From Ursus arctos (taxonomy: Eukaryota; Chordata; Mammalia; Carnivora; Ursidae), in assembly GCF_023065955.2 (NCBI RefSeq), contig NW_026623008.1, forward strand, positions 24,951,001-25,015,000: DNA of 64,000 nucleotides. The letters are read 5' to 3'. The position numbers and the translations under genes were made by a program. How positions within the stretch are numbered: the first letter of the stretch is position 1; the number at the start of each line of letters is the position of its first letter. Below, piece after piece: positions 44,335-57,024 of the stretch. The notes below the pieces were generated by a model, which did no database searches, was not told the origin of the DNA, and saw nothing but the letters and a program-made list of their open reading frames with translations.

Positions 44335-44895
44335 CCAGGCTGGACATCTAAACTGACAAATAAATGATAATGAAAGCCAAAATGTAATTTGTTGAGGTTA
44401 CCTGGAAAAGAGGGCAAATGGAGACGAGGAGGGTCCCAGGACCCCCTGGGTAGTCCACATGTGAGGGCTGGACAGAGGCTGGGGGAGACAGGACAGGGGA
44501 TGGAGCAGGAGTGCCCACAGGTAACTAGCTGTGTGGCTTCCTGTCAGCCAAGAGAGGGGAACAGTTCAAGAAGGACAGATGACCAATGTCATGTGCTGCC
44601 CAGAGGCCAAGTCAGGTGACCAGGGAGAAGCAATACTGGATGTGGCAATCTGGAGGTCACTGGCAATCTCATCAAGGTCCGTTTTAGTGGCAGGTGGGGC
44701 AGACACTGAGAAAGGGTCTGTTTTCAATAACCGGCAGTGGCTGAATGGGAATGAGTAATGGGATTTTGGGGCGTGCTGCTTTTGTTTTGATTTTACACAG
44801 TCGATATTAGAACATGTCTCTATGCTGTTAGCAGTGTTCAAGAGAGAAGAAAATAATGGATGCAAGAAAAAGGAGATGAATTTAGCAGGGCAGTC
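44335..44895 (-). repeat. L2-like remnant, antisense
   Basis: 'ggaggtcactggcaatctca' and 'tcaaggtccgttttagtggc' resemble antisense L2 copies. Weak in the left half. Confidence 0.4.
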
Positions 44896-44989
44896 TGGGA
44901 AATAGGGGGTCTAGAACATAATGGGCAGGGCTAGCCTTGGACATCTCATCCACTGTAATATGAGGTGTGGCAGAGACACTGACTCACCA

Positions 44990-45335
44990 ACCCTTTCATC
45001 TGCTCATCATGTTTCCAGGCTCCTTTGCAGCTAGGCTGGACCACGTGGCTATTTCTGGCCAATGAAATACGAGTTGAGTATGCGTATCGTATCTGGGACG
45101 GGGCAATGAAAAGTGCGTGCTAGGTTGGAGAACCTGGAGAACCCTGCCATGGCATTGCAGAAGGCCACACATTCCAGAAGACCGTGGAACTTCCTTGAGC
45201 CTGGATACCCACCTGCATTACTATGTGGATCAGAGCCACTCGGGACTGACCCATGGCAGGAAGGTCGCATGAGTGAAAAAGAAACCTTCGCGGTATTATG
45301 CCATTGGGTTTTAAGGTTAATGAAGCTCAAAGCAG
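44990..45335. repeat. Old interspersed repeat, family uncertain
   Basis: 'ctcctttgcagctaggctgg', 'accacgtggctatttctggc' and 'caatgaaatacgagttgagt' match a common old mammalian LTR-like repeat, not named with confidence. Confidence 0.4.
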
Positions 45336-45339
45336 AAAG

Positions 45340-46280
45340 CGGTAAGAGTTGAGGCCGGGGTGAGAGGCAAGGGTTGGATCAAACAGGGCCTTATCAGTGG
45401 CTGGAATTTTATGCCACAGACAATGGAAAATGATTGAAAGCTTTTGCCTGGGGCTTAGCATGTCAGATCTGCATTTTAATTAAACCATTCTGGTAGCAGT
45501 GGGGAGGATGAATTGAAGAGTGCCAAGAAGCTGGGAGATCAGTCAGGAGGTTATTACAACCCACAAAGAAGAAAAGATGAGGGGCTGAACTGGGGGAGTG
45601 GCAGTAAAGATGGAAAAATATGTTATAGGAGGTACACTGGGAGAACTCCAAGAACAGGGATGATTCCCAGATTTCTGGAAGACTTGGTCAAAGAAGGTGA
45701 TACCATCAACTAAGAAAGCAAACAAACTCTGACCCTTTTAGTAGCCAATGATGAGTGACCTTGGGACTCGCTCACTCGGGGACACTGGTGGACATCGAGG
45801 TGGAGACGTCCCACAGCTAGTCGGCTCTACGGTTTGATTCTCAGCAGGAGGCCAGGCTGGGGAGCCAGATTTGGGAGTTCTACACAAGCAGGTGGTACCT
45901 GAAACCATGACAGCAGATAGGCGTACCATGGGAGAGCGTATGGAATGGGAAGAGCAGTCAGTAAGAACAGAGTCTTGGGGACATCAAAGGAAACAGAGAA
46001 GGAATGGTCAGAGAGGTCCAAGAAGCATCGGAGAGAACAGCATAAAGCAAACAGAAAGTTCTATAAGAGAATAACCAACAAGGTAAAGGATGAAGAAGTG
46101 CCAGTAAGAAGAGACCTAAAGACTATCTCATGGATTTGGCACTGGAAGTGGTTAGTGTTGGGGTGAAGGGGGTGGTTCTTTGATGATGATCTTAATGTGA
46201 ATGTTTTCAGGGGAAGGCTGGGGCTAGAAGCCATGGAGAAGGACGTGAGGAATTAATGCGGAGAGGACTTTGAGCAGACC
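45340..46280 (-). repeat. Long LINE L2 remnant, antisense
   Basis: 'gatcaaacagggccttatca', 'accattctggtagcagtggg', 'gtcaggaggttattacaacc' and 'gttctttgatgatgatctt' follow an antisense L2 order over about 0.9 kb. Confidence 0.65.
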
Positions 46281-46284
46281 ACTT

Positions 46285-47735
46285 GTCTGAGACCTTGGAT
46301 GAGAAGTTCCCAGAGGGGATAGGGTTCTACTGCAGGAAGCCTCCCACTTTTCAAGCCAACCTGGCCCTCTCGCTTCCCAGATGATGAAATCTGCTGAGTT
46401 CAACAGTGATCATCGGCCATTTCCTCAGATTGTCAAATGCTAGTTTTCAGTAGGAATCCTGCTTCCTTAGTGAGTCTGGGAGTGTCACACACGGGGCCCC
46501 CCAGCCACCAAATGAGGACAAGCTGAGATGAAGGAATTCTAGACTCAGGGTTAGAACAGGTCAGGTTAGCTTAGGTCAGGCTCAGGAAGCCAGAAAAGGT
46601 TGTAGGAGTAAGAGACAGGCACAATCAGAATGAACCAGGGGATAAGCGAGGCCAGGAGTGAGTAGAACACACTGTTATGGCCAAGCTTCATGAACACAGA
46701 GACCGGTATTGGGGTCTTGAACATTCTGAATGAACTGATGTCATTCTGGAAGGCAGCTTTGCCAGAATGCGAGGCCTCTGGAAGGGCCCAGAACAGTTCC
46801 TTCCATCTGTCTTCGAGGCACCATCAGGCATCTGGCAGCTCCTCGAGAGAGAGAGGTCGAAAAGAGCATCTTGTCTGGTGCCCTTCCCAGTCCTGGCACG
46901 GGCCCCTGCACGACGACGTACTTAGTACAAACCTGTTGCATATAGTCAGAGCAGAGGACATACTCCGTACTAACCTACTGCATGCAGTCAGACCCACGGG
47001 GGGCAGGACAGCTGCCTGACCTCAGCTTCCCATGCAGAGAACTTGGCCAAACCACAAGCCCCAGCCGAGCCGCTGTGCCAACAGTGGACAACCCCGGCTC
47101 ACTTCCTGCTCCCTCCAGCTGCGGCTTTTGTTCTCTTTCTGAGAGCAAGTTCTCACCCAGGGAAGCGAGGAAGTCACGTTGTTGCTCCGTGGAGAGTGCA
47201 GAAGGCCCGGACTCTGCAGACGTGTTCTGTCAGCGGCGTGCTAGGGCACTAATCCTTTCCTACTGCTCGGCGGTGGGGCTGGGAATGCTATTTCCAACTC
47301 CGAGAGATACGGGAGATGAGATTTTAAAGGGCTGGTTATTTATGGCCTGGCTCCTGATGGATACAACAGATGCAATTTCATGGGCTCCATCAGAAGAGAA
47401 CAGCTTCTTGGGGTGGCTCAAAGCATTGTGATGTGGCAGGGAAGGAGGGGGGAGGCAAGAGCCTCAGGAACCCACAGGAAGGCAGGAGCTTCTGCGTCTC
47501 AGCTGGAATAGGTTCATCCCCCTCCTGGCTCCAAGTGCCATTGGGTTCAGCAGGCTTGGTCATGCACCATCTCAGCTGCCTCCCGAGCTTCTCTGCCAGC
47601 TTGAGACCATGACCCTGCCCTGCTCTTGACGTTCAAACAAACCGAAATCCCAGAGGACAGGCATTAGGCCATGACCCTCCCATGTATGAAGTTTAAGGAC
47701 ACATAAGGCACTGTGATGATGGGTTTTTACAGGTG
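46285..47735. other. Intronic stretch without genes
   Basis: Mostly unique. 47250-47430 is a balanced repeat-free block that might be conserved. A 109- and a 149-codon frame on the plus strand have no domain. A short imperfect repeat, 'actta/gtacaaacctgttgca' and 'ctaacctactgcatgcagtc', lies at 46918-46990. Confidence 0.4.
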
Positions 47736-47739
47736 CAAT

Positions 47740-48085
47740 CCCCTCTGCCCTGAATGCTGATCCCTGAGTCCTTCCCGTGGTGGCTCTTTCTCAATAGTCA
47801 GGTCTCAGCTTCAATCTGACCCCCTCCGAGAGGCCTCCCTGACCACTTTATATTAACGGGGCCCCCACTGCTCCTATTCCCCATCTTGTTCGTTTCCTTC
47901 ATGGCACCCAACACAAGTGTATTTTACATTTATTTTGTGATCTTATTAATGTCAGGCTCTGCCGAGTAGACCAGAAGTCCCACAAAGGCAGAGGCTTTAT
48001 CTGGTTCCTCCACCACTGTATGCCCATGCCAAGCCCAATATCCAGCAACTGAAGCCCTAAGTGGTCTGCTTGAATGAATAAATCA
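47740..48085 (+). repeat. LINE L2 3' end
   Basis: 'tcaggtctcagcttcaatct', 'gagaggcctccctgaccact' and 'aagtcccacaaaggcagagg', ending 'gaatgaataaatc'. Confidence 0.85.
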
Positions 48086-48239
48086 TGGTAGAAGGTGTTG
48101 GTGATAAAGACGGAGTCGGTAAGGGTGACCATGATGATGAAGGAGACACTGTTGAGGGTGACGGTGCTGGTGTGCTCCTGACGATGACCTTTCAAAGCCC
48201 AGCCACGGTATTTAGCCCAACACCAAACTTGCCCGGCCT

Positions 48240-48785
48240 AGCCATCGATTCCCCCTGACCATCACCTCTGAATCCTCAAAAGACTATAGGTCAGCACTCA
48301 AGCGCACCTGTGTCCCTGTTCCCAAGCCCTGCTCCTTCTGCTGTGTCCCTCTGTTTGGTAGACAACCCTACCACGGTCATCAGCCAGGAACCTGGGAATC
48401 AGCCCAGACTCCCGTCTCCATTCCTCCTTTCCAGTGAACCCCCCAAGGCAGCTGATTCTGCATCTGAGATGTTTCTCGATGTCACCCCTTCCTCTCCATC
48501 CCTTCACAGCTGCCCTAATTCAAGGCTGGATCGTCTCTTGCCCGAGTGGTCACAAAAAAAAGGTTTTATAGCTGGTTTCTGAGCCTTCCAGTTGGAGCCA
48601 ATTAAAATTTAGAGTGATTGTGTTACCTCTCCGCTTGGAACACTTCCATAGCCTTCTACAGTCTTTGGAATCCTCTCCCAGCTTCTGAACACGGAACTAG
48701 GTTCTTCCCGACCCATGCTCTCCCTGCACTCACCCTGCACCCACCTGCAATGCCCCCAACGCACCAAGGCCCTTTCCTGCTCATG
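48240..48785 (+). repeat. LINE L2 remnant
   Basis: 'aacctgggaatcagcccaga', 'aattcaaggctggatcgtct' and 'ctttggaatcctctcccagc' resemble L2 sense text, eroded. Confidence 0.5.
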
Positions 48786-48789
48786 ACAG

Positions 48790-49325
48790 CGGTAAACTCT
48801 TGCAACTCAGTTAAATTAGAAAGTCACCCCCTCTGGGGCTCATTTGTCGCAGTCCTTCCAGCAGCCCCTCCCAACCTGACAGGAAGGCTCTGTCTTCTCT
48901 GTGACGCAGTTTGCTTTTCGCGAACCACCCTCCTCCGCTCCCAGTCCGGGAGTTGGAGCAGGACAGAGAGTCAAGTGACCTGGGCCTGGCCCCTGAGAAC
49001 ACTCAAGGTGCATCTTAGGGCTTTTGTGGGAACCATCAGGAACGAGAAGCTTCCTTTTTGCTGGGATTGCTAAGCCAGCAGAATGCTCAGAGCTGATGGT
49101 GGCTGCCTTTGCTACCTCATGGGGAAAGCATCCTGAGGAAGCCGACACATACGAGAGCCAAGTGGTGGGAGGGAGAGAAGTAGATTCTGATGATATTATC
49201 TGCATACCTTGATCCAGCAGTCCCTGAAGCCAATCCCTCGACTTTTCAGTTACAGAAGCCAGCGCCTTCCCTTTTTACCTTGAGTCAGCTGGAGGTGGGT
49301 TTCTATTTCTTGAACCAAAAGAATA
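48790..49325. other. Intronic stretch without genes
   Basis: Unique-looking DNA; overlapping frames on both strands have no domain. Confidence 0.4.
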
Positions 49326-49329
49326 CTAT

Positions 49330-49595
49330 TACATTTCTCTTCTCAGTCTCCACGGGAGCTTCTTTATACCTTTTAGAAAGGCACCTAACATATGATATTG
49401 TCAAGCATTTAATTATATTCTGCCTCCTCGCCCTGACTGTGAGCTCCAGGGTCCAGCATGATGCATGGCTGTTACATAAACATCAGTGGAGGGAATAAAC
49501 AACTCCTTGGGGACGGGACTGTGTCTTTGTCTCCCCAGCACCTACAAGAGCCTAGTTCATAGGAGGCTCTCAATAAACGATTACCGAAAAAAAAA
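49330..49595 (+). repeat. LINE L2 3' end
   Basis: 'gactgtgagctccagggtcc', 'ggacgggactgtgtctttgt', 'ctccccagcacctacaagag' and 'aggaggctctcaataaacga'. Confidence 0.8.
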
Positions 49596-49599
49596 TAGG

Positions 49600-50290
49600 G
49601 GAAAAGTAACAAAGAATGTAAATGATCTAAACCAATGGTTTAATAAAGCACATGCGAATGAGTAAATAAGTGAATAGTTATTATTAACAAATCCCCGTTG
49701 GCGTGCTGTTCTCATTCTAATTATATCTGAATCTAATGACTCCTGAATGAAATATCTAGTTAAAAGTCGCTGAGATCAAATGGTTCTAGTCGGCTCAAAT
49801 TTCACGTGTAAAATGCTTAATGATTAAAACAAAGTGTTTCGAAGAGGAAAAAGAATGTTGCTAGCAAAGTTTTCAAACTGAATGTCTGTAAAGTAGACGG
49901 CAACTTTTGTATCTCCACCTATAAAAACAAAAGCAAAAAAAGCAAGGGGAACAAAGGGAAGAAAAACCCTCAAAGCTGGATCCAGAGGGTAGGCTGAACC
50001 CGCTCTCCAGGGAAATTCTCTTTCTAGAAACAGCCCAAGTCTACTGGGTGGCCCCAGGGGGCAAGAGATCCAGATGGGTCCAGCAGGTTCTCTTCTATTG
50101 TTCTCCGGGAGGGGGGGAGCCACCGAGGCTCAGAGGCAGATGGTAGAACCCCCCGGTCGGTGTGCCCTGGAGAGAGTCCTGGGACCACTTCCCTGCTCTC
50201 TATCTCAGGGATCAGGGGAGTTCCCATGGTGGGTAGGGTGCCCAGTAGCAGCCCTAGGATGAGGCTCTCCCTGTCCCCTTCTCTCCCATA
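49600..50290. other. Repeat-free stretch, left part may be a conserved element
   Basis: 49600-49870 is AT-rich and unique, with 'ggtttaataaagc', 'ttctaattatatctg' and 'gcttaatgattaaaac', like a conserved non-coding block. The right part is GC-rich and unremarkable. Confidence 0.3.
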
Positions 50291-51105
50291 TCCAAATGGT
50301 ACCCACCCTTCGAGGCCTGTTTCAAATGCAGCCCCTCTCGAGGCCTTGGTCCTCCCACCTGAGGGCAGGATCCTCTTCCGAAGCCCTGCAGCGTGCCCTC
50401 CTTTCCCTCACCACTTCAAAGGTTTGGTGGAGGCAAGTCTGTCACATAGAGGTCCGTGGGGGCTTGGCTAAGGGTGTGGGGACACGGAGACTGTGCAAGC
50501 AGACAGCAGATGATCCGAGTGAAACAAACAGTGGAAGTCCAAGTACACTGAAGGGGGCAAGGAAGAGAGGCTGGGGATCACTGGCAGAGGCTGACCACGG
50601 GGGTCACAACCAGGAAGACGGCGGGCGGGGGGGGGGGCTGGTTCTAGGATCTGCACAGAAATCCCACATACCGGAAGGAGCTTTGAACTCCTTCCACCAG
50701 CCTCCCTGCCACAAACACACCCCTGCGGCTGGCCCTTTGGCCGGCCCCCAGGAAAAGGGTGGCTTCTGTTCTGAGCACAGGTCAAGCCTTGCCTGCCCTT
50801 CCTGCTCCAGGAGGAAACTGCCACCTGGGGAAGGAGAGAAGCAGAGAAAGAGAAGGAGCAAAGGAGGGAGGAAGGCCCAACTGCACTCTGCAACGTCATC
50901 GATTAGAGCCAGCGAGAGGGTGCCGAGCAGAGCTGTGCCTCCCCTCTGGGTCTGGGACAGTGCTCTCCTGAGTTTCTCTCCAGACTCTCTGCCCCTCTCC
51001 CCAGCGGGCCCCTCAGGGCAGGCGCTGTGCCCGACCCCCAGCCAAGTCCCCCCTGTTCCTAGCCCTCCCCAGAGCAGCCACTGTCACCACATTGGTCCAC
51101 TCCCC
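50291..51105. other. GC-rich intronic stretch with long chance frames
   Basis: A 275-codon frame on the plus strand (50296-51123) and a 143-codon frame on the minus strand overlap. The plus frame crosses a 9-base G run at 50628-50636 and a polybasic stretch. It has no domain or splice context, so it was not called a gene. Confidence 0.4.
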
Positions 51106-51119
51106 TCTTCTGCTTTTCT

Positions 51120-51310
51120 TTAAAGATTTATTTATTTATCTGGGGGGGGGGGCGGGAGAGTGGCAGAGAGAAAGGGAGAGAGAATCCTCAAGCAGGCTCC
51201 CCGCTGAGCACAGAACCCAATGCAGGGGCTCGATCCCAGGACCCTGAGTTCATGACCTGAGCTGAAATCAAGAGTCGGAGGCTCAACCAACGGAGCCACC
51301 CAGGCGCCCT
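51120..51310 (-). mobile_element. Can-SINE (SINEC), minus strand
   Basis: The minus strand reads the SINEC head 'gggcgcctgggtggctccgt', a B box, a CT-rich part and an A/T tail. A 14-bp perfect duplication TCTTCTGCTTTTCT lies at 51106-51119 and 51311-51324. Confidence 0.93.
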
Positions 51311-51329
51311 TCTTCTGCTTTTCTAACAA

Positions 51330-51725
51330 GGCAGCTCGTTGGCCAGTCTGGGGCTGGGTCCAGCCAAGAAGAGGCGATGCTGCCTGCCACGTGCTCACAA
51401 AATGGGGCTCTGGGAAGACAGTTTCAACAAAACCCCCGCTCTCTCTTCTGACCTTTGCAAGGGCATCCTCCAGTCTGACGCAGGGGCTCTCTGCCAGGCC
51501 ACCTTCCCTGGCCTTCCAGGCAACTCCCCTGGGAGCTGCATCAGCTGGCGAGACCAGGCTGTGCCTTTCTGCCCGGCGAGAAGCCGCTGGGCTGGTGGGC
51601 TGGGAGGAACGGCCTCAGTGGCATCACTGAAAATGGGGCTACCAGGGCTCTGAGTTGCTGGAGATGCCTGATCCTACGTTTTCCCCTTCAAAGGGTGAGC
51701 CCGTGACTCTGGTCCCCATCCCAGG
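51330..51725. other. Intronic stretch without genes
   Basis: GC-rich unique DNA; nothing recognised. Confidence 0.4.
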
Positions 51726-51729
51726 AGTG

Positions 51730-51925
51730 TTGTGCCTACTACGAGCCAGGCAGCAGCTTACACGTCCAGCCCCCTCAACACGCTTTGTAGGCTGGTATGA
51801 CGAGCCCCGTTTTTCAGAAGTGGAAGGAAACCGAGACTCAGAAGTAAGTAAATATGCTTTAACAATTATTAAGAGGTGGATCAGGGTTTTGAGCTCAAAT
51901 CTGTCTGACTCCCAGGCTTGCTGTG
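51730..51925. repeat. MIR SINE remnant
   Basis: 'gcctactacgagccaggcag', 'gaaaccgagactcagaagta' and 'aaatctgtctgactcccagg'. Confidence 0.7.
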
Positions 51926-51929
51926 TCCC

Positions 51930-52545
51930 CAGTGAGATGCCAAGATACATAGACCTCTCTTCTATTCTTGGAGGGCACATCCGGCCTTCTCTCCTTCCTT
52001 AGTCCAGAGGCAGAGCCTTGAGAGACGCAAATGGACAGTGTCAAGCATGAGGCAGACGGAGGAGAGGAGAGATTCTGGCTCTCGTGTCTTCCCAGTGGGC
52101 TCTCATTGACTCATGTTCTCCACAATGGAGAGGCCGGCTGGGTACTGGGCTGACAATCACCCGTACTTGTTATGACATGATCCCGATACCCTCCAGGGAC
52201 ACAGAACCCAGGGTCTTAAACAACTGAGTTTTTAAACCCCAGCTCTGCCCCTGCTCAGTCCTAGCCATCTGAAACTGTCCAGGGGCCCCGTGAGGAACTT
52301 TAGCAATGGTGAGAGTATTTTCCTAGAATTTGAGGGGAAGGAATGGGGCTCCATGAAGGACACAGCCAACTGATTTGGTCAGAGCAGAGCAAAGACCCAT
52401 TCCCCCTCACCCCCCAGAAGGATCAGTGAGAATATCTGGCCCTGAACTGAGTTCAGCGAACTAGAGACAGGAGTATGAATGCGTAACAGCGGTTCGCTTG
52501 GTGAGGGTAGATGGTGATGATTTGGCTGTGTGTGCGTGTGTGTGT

Positions 52546-52579
<34 letters not shown>

Positions 52580-54000
52580 AGTGGGGCAGGAATACCAAAT
52601 ACACTCTCTAGACTGTAACTCTTAGTTCAAACCCAGCTTTTGCTCACGGACAATCACAAAATAAAAATAGCAATTAATTTTGGAGAGTGTACATCTAAAA
52701 TATTTGGGGATCTCTCAACACGTCAGAGGGAGAGGGTTTGGTGGTCACCATAGAAACAGCCCTTTCCTGCTCAAAGCGAGGACTGCCGGGTTCCCAGTGG
52801 CCAGTCACGGGCCAGGAAGCAGGAAGCCGCAGGGCACCGGCTGATGTCCGCGCTCCGCGGGGCTCTGCCGCTCGGGCCCACGCCGCTATTTCTGTGCCCC
52901 CCTCCTATCCTGTCTTTCGTTGTGCCAGCTCAAGGCTGCAAATGGATTATATCCTGCCACATTTTTGGCTTTGAATAGTCCTTTGTTTTATGAAATAATG
53001 TTCTGAGGAGTTGGCAGGGTTTTTTCCTAATGTCCTTACCTGGCAAAATAGAAAATGTTCAACCCTCTATTTCTCTAATTGTTTGGAAATTTTACTGGTC
53101 GGCAAAATCCAAACTGGAACCCCTAATGAACACTCTCCTGCTTGTATCCCACATGGGGAGGAGAAGAGTGGGGAAACTGAGTCAGGAACATCCCACGCCC
53201 CACCCCCATCCTGAATCAGTGGGAATCTGCTATCTGGGAAAGGAGGTAATGGATTTTTTCTCTCTCTCTCTCAAAACTGCCTCTGTCTTCTCAATAGGTG
53301 AAGGGAGGCCCAGTTGTTCACATTCATCTTTTCTAACAGGATCTGCAGTCTATGACTTGGCACAGAACTCAAGAAAACATCCTAAAATCTTAATGCATGG
53401 CGATATAAAGCAGCATTCTCATAAACCAGCAGCACCACATTTTCACAGGGACCCAGGGATCCATAAAGGAGAGGGGCAGGCGAGAGCGTGGGTTCTTCGC
53501 ACACGTGTCCCGAGCCTCCACGTTTGTTTATCCATAATTGCTATGCAAGTATAAATTAGAACAACTGTATCCTGCCTGGAAATGGTGACACCAACCCTGT
53601 AAATAATTATAATTTAATCTTAGAGCAAAGAGTTCTGAATGACTCCCCTAACGATTTCCTCTGCTTAATTCCTTCCCCACCGAGTGACTTAATAGGAAAA
53701 GGAATAGTCTTTCAGATTTGTTTCACTCCAGAAGTTTGGACAACGTGTGGATTCACACCTGGGGGGGCAGAAGCGGTGGGAGACCATTTGGCCCATGGAT
53801 AAACAAGTGAGTCGAAGAGGCCTTGGGATTGGAAGAGACGGAACTGGCAGGCCTATTCATCTTGGCATCTGTTTACGGAAGCGAAAACTTGGGAACAACC
53901 TAATAAGAGATCCGATGAGTAAACACTTGTCAGTCTGACGAGGGAATGCCACACAGCTGTGGCAGCCCTTCGCAAACGCGGCATGATGTAACGTGCTGTC
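51930..54000. other. Intronic stretch with a TG repeat and AT-rich unique blocks
   Basis: No gene or large repeat was recognised. A TG/CG dinucleotide run lies at 52527-52580. 52620-53060 and 53340-53700 are AT-rich, repeat-free blocks ('aaataattataatttaatct' near 53602) that could be conserved. A GC-rich CpG patch sits at 52825-52900. Confidence 0.4.
52527..52580 (+). repeat. (TG)n microsatellite with CG interruptions
   Basis: Alternating TG with several GC interruptions over about 54 bp, a potential Z-DNA tract. Confidence 0.95.
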
Positions 54001-54004
54001 ATGG

Positions 54005-54258
54005 CTACGAAGATGGCCTTTCACGTCCAGCTAACCTGGGGTCGAATCCTGGCTCTGCTCCTTACTAGCTGTGTGACTTCAAGCAAGTGACACAACCTCT
54101 CTGGACCTCACTTTCCTCATCTGTAAAAGGAGGGAAAGGATGCTTCCTGCTTCATAGAGTTTCTATAAGGAAGAAATGAAATTACAGCGGTAAGAGCTTA
54201 GAACCAGCCTGCGACGTATTGATAGCAAATGCTCAATAAGTGACGCTATTATTGTGCC
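54005..54258 (+). repeat. MIR SINE, nearly full length
   Basis: 'gggtcgaatcctggctctgc', 'ttactagctgtgtgacttca', 'ctcactttcctcatctgtaa', 'gagtttctataaggaagaaa' and 'aaatgctcaataagtgacgc' in full order. Confidence 0.92.
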
Positions 54259-54279
54259 GCTTATGTTCTGGAAGCATCT

Positions 54280-54540
54280 GCAATGGTTTAGGGAAAATTG
54301 TCATTAGATAACGTAATGCTAAGTTAAAAATATATAACCACAGATAGATTTTAAGATCCTAATTTTGTAATATTAAAATATATATATAAATAGCCAGCTG
54401 GCTCGATCCAAGCAAAACAAAAAGGCCAAAGGGGAATTCATCAAACCCTTAATACTTCTTATTCATTGTTCCATACCTTTTTATGTTTTCTGCAAGAAGC
54501 ATATGCATTACATTTACAGTCACGAAAATAGGTATTTAAC
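54280..54540 (+). repeat. Old L1M 3' remnant
   Basis: 'tccataccttttta', 'tgttttctgcaagaagcata' and 'tgcattacatttacagtcac' recall the 3' end of old L1s, like text near 30930. Low certainty in the AT-rich left half. Confidence 0.45.
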
Positions 54541-54544
54541 GAAA

Positions 54545-55880
54545 AGAGGCAGGGGGACGGAGGGCCTCGGGCTGGCAGGCACTGGGGTTCCAGTGCAGAA
54601 GACAGGCACCCAGGCTTTCATCCCCACTCCCAGCAACAAATGTCCAGCCGCGGCCCCAGACTATTGACAGAACAGCCACCTGCCCACAGAGGTCTGTCTT
54701 TGGCTCCCATGTGCTTCCCTCAACTCCCCACCCAGGGGAGTGAAAGGTCTGGCCAAGTTCACTCAACAAGCTTATGACACCAAAGTCTTCTGACTCCCAG
54801 GTCGGATCGCCTTCCACTGTACCAAGACGTTTGAATTCTCTGGGCTACACCCGTCGCCAAATCTCCGAGTGCGTATTTGGGAGGATTTCAGTTCCTATTC
54901 TATCCCCCTGAAATAGTCACACTTGGCTCCTGCTGTGGGTTTGTCTGACTTTCTCACCCTCAAAGGACCCTGTCTTACACAGCTGATGTTTCTATCATGT
55001 GGCATGACACCTGGTCTGAAAGAGGTGTTCAATAAATGTGCCCCTGCCTCCTGTTTGCTTCCTCTCCCTCCCTTCCTCCCCACTCACACTGACTGCCACG
55101 TGTCCTTCCCAGGCACTGTCCTCCCCTGACTCTCAGACTCCTCGGCGACACACCCTTCTGTGGGCACTTGAGGTGCGGACACAGGCCTCCCTGCGCCCTC
55201 AGCCTGATAACACAGCCACGAGGAGATGACAAGAGAACATTCTAAGCCCCACACCACCATGCAAGGCTTGTCACCCAAACAGGAAGCTGGACACTTCCGG
55301 AAGCCAAGCTCCGCTCAGGCGTGTCCTGTGGGTCTAAGTCTGGGACAGTACGAGCTGCTAAGGCTGATAAGCCTTGTCATCCTTCTCTTCCTGAACCCAT
55401 CAACACTGAGAGTCTCCATGGCCAGTAGAGCAAACCGCGTCAAGCCAGAACATCAGAAACCCAGACACAACGCCTTGCCCGCGGCAGGGCCCTGGGAATG
55501 GCCACTTAACGATTCTGTTCCCTTTGCTGGATGCTATGAATATGCCCTCCACAAACGCAACTGTACTTCCAATCATTGCACTGAGACCCTGTCCGTGGCC
55601 TGAGAAACAGGACATTTGTAGTCTCAGTGCAAGTCACTCCACCAAGGCCCATTAGGAAATTCTTTGCCAAGGGTACACTTCAAATCGGATACCAAAGTCA
55701 CTGTAAAAATGGACCCCAGCTCTGAAAACATGCAGTGCGTTTTCATCACGATGAGAACCGAACTTGTCAACTGTGGGTCCAGGATGCGGCAAACGGGCCA
55801 CGGAGCGCAGGCCCCGCCGCTGAGGAGCCCCTGCATCCAGGTGAGCCCCGGTTTCCCGGGACCGGGGAGGGGGCAGGACG
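54545..55880. other. Intron next to the CSMD2 exon, no gene
   Basis: Includes a small L2 tail scrap near 55010-55045 ('gaaagaggtgttcaataaat'). The 1-kb flank on this side of the exon is otherwise unique. Confidence 0.45.
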
Positions 55881-56165
<285 letters not shown>

Positions 56166-56244
56166 TCAGCTATGACAGGCGGGGAGGGTCCCGGCGCGGG
56201 ATGCACAGGCTGGATGGGCTGAGATCCTCGTCTGACCTGGCCGG

Positions 56245-56405
56245 AGAATAATGCCACCTTACCGTGCGTCAGGCCCTGTTCTGAGAATTTCAGATCTGAC
56301 TGTGCTCACTGAACAGACAAGGAAACTGAGGCACAGGGCGGTTATGTCACACAGCCACTAAGCTGGGACCGAGCTCTGACATTCAGAGCACCTCCGGAGT
56401 ACTAC
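56245..56405. repeat. MIR SINE remnant
   Basis: 'gcgtcaggccctgttctgag', 'agacaaggaaactgaggcac' and 'tatgtcacacagccactaag'. Confidence 0.8.
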
Positions 56406-56559
56406 ACGTACTGCCCTGCCGTGAGCAGGGAAGGACTCAGCTGTCACCTTCACGGCCACGGTCACCACTGTGGGGAACAGGATATTTCTTCCCACCAGAT
56501 CTTAGGAAGTCTCCGATGTGGGGAAACAAAACAAAAACTCAACACACCTCCCTGGGGCG

Positions 56560-56950
56560 ACACTCAAAGGGCTGCCTGGCCAGACCTCTGCGATCCTCCC
56601 TCCTGCCCTTGTCTGCAGGCCAGCTCTGTTCTCGCGCTGTGCACGGCCAGCCTCCTGCCCTTCTCACACCGCTCCCTCTGCCTAGGATGCCCTCTCTCCA
56701 GAGCAACTCTCCTCCAGCTTTGAGGCCTGACTCCAATGCCACCTCTTGAGAAAGCCTCATGTCCTCAAGTGTTTAGTGACTGCTCTCTCCTCTGGGCTCC
56801 TGCAGCAATGCGTCCAATGGTAGACACGGTACTTCACCCTGTCTGAGTGACCCGTTCATCCGTCTGTCTGCCATGCCGGTTCTGAGCTCCTCTGGAAACC
56901 CCCAAGGGCAGGGACCGTGTTTTACTCCTCCTGCCACACAATCTGGCAGT
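56560..56950 (+). repeat. LINE L2 3' end
   Basis: 'gctccctctgcctaggatgc', 'gaggcctgactccaatgcca', 'cctcttgagaaagcctcatg' and 'aagggcagggaccgtgtttt'. Confidence 0.85.
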
Positions 56951-57024
56951 CACGCCGCTCCAGCCGAAACTCCAGCTGAGACTTGATATTCACAAAAAAC
57001 GATCCGGGACACATGCTCTGACAT

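Noticed and set aside
50296..51123. 275-codon open frame on the plus strand
   Set aside because: GC-rich chance frame crossing a G run and overlapping an antisense frame; no domain, no splice or promoter context. It also ends inside a region just before a SINEC.
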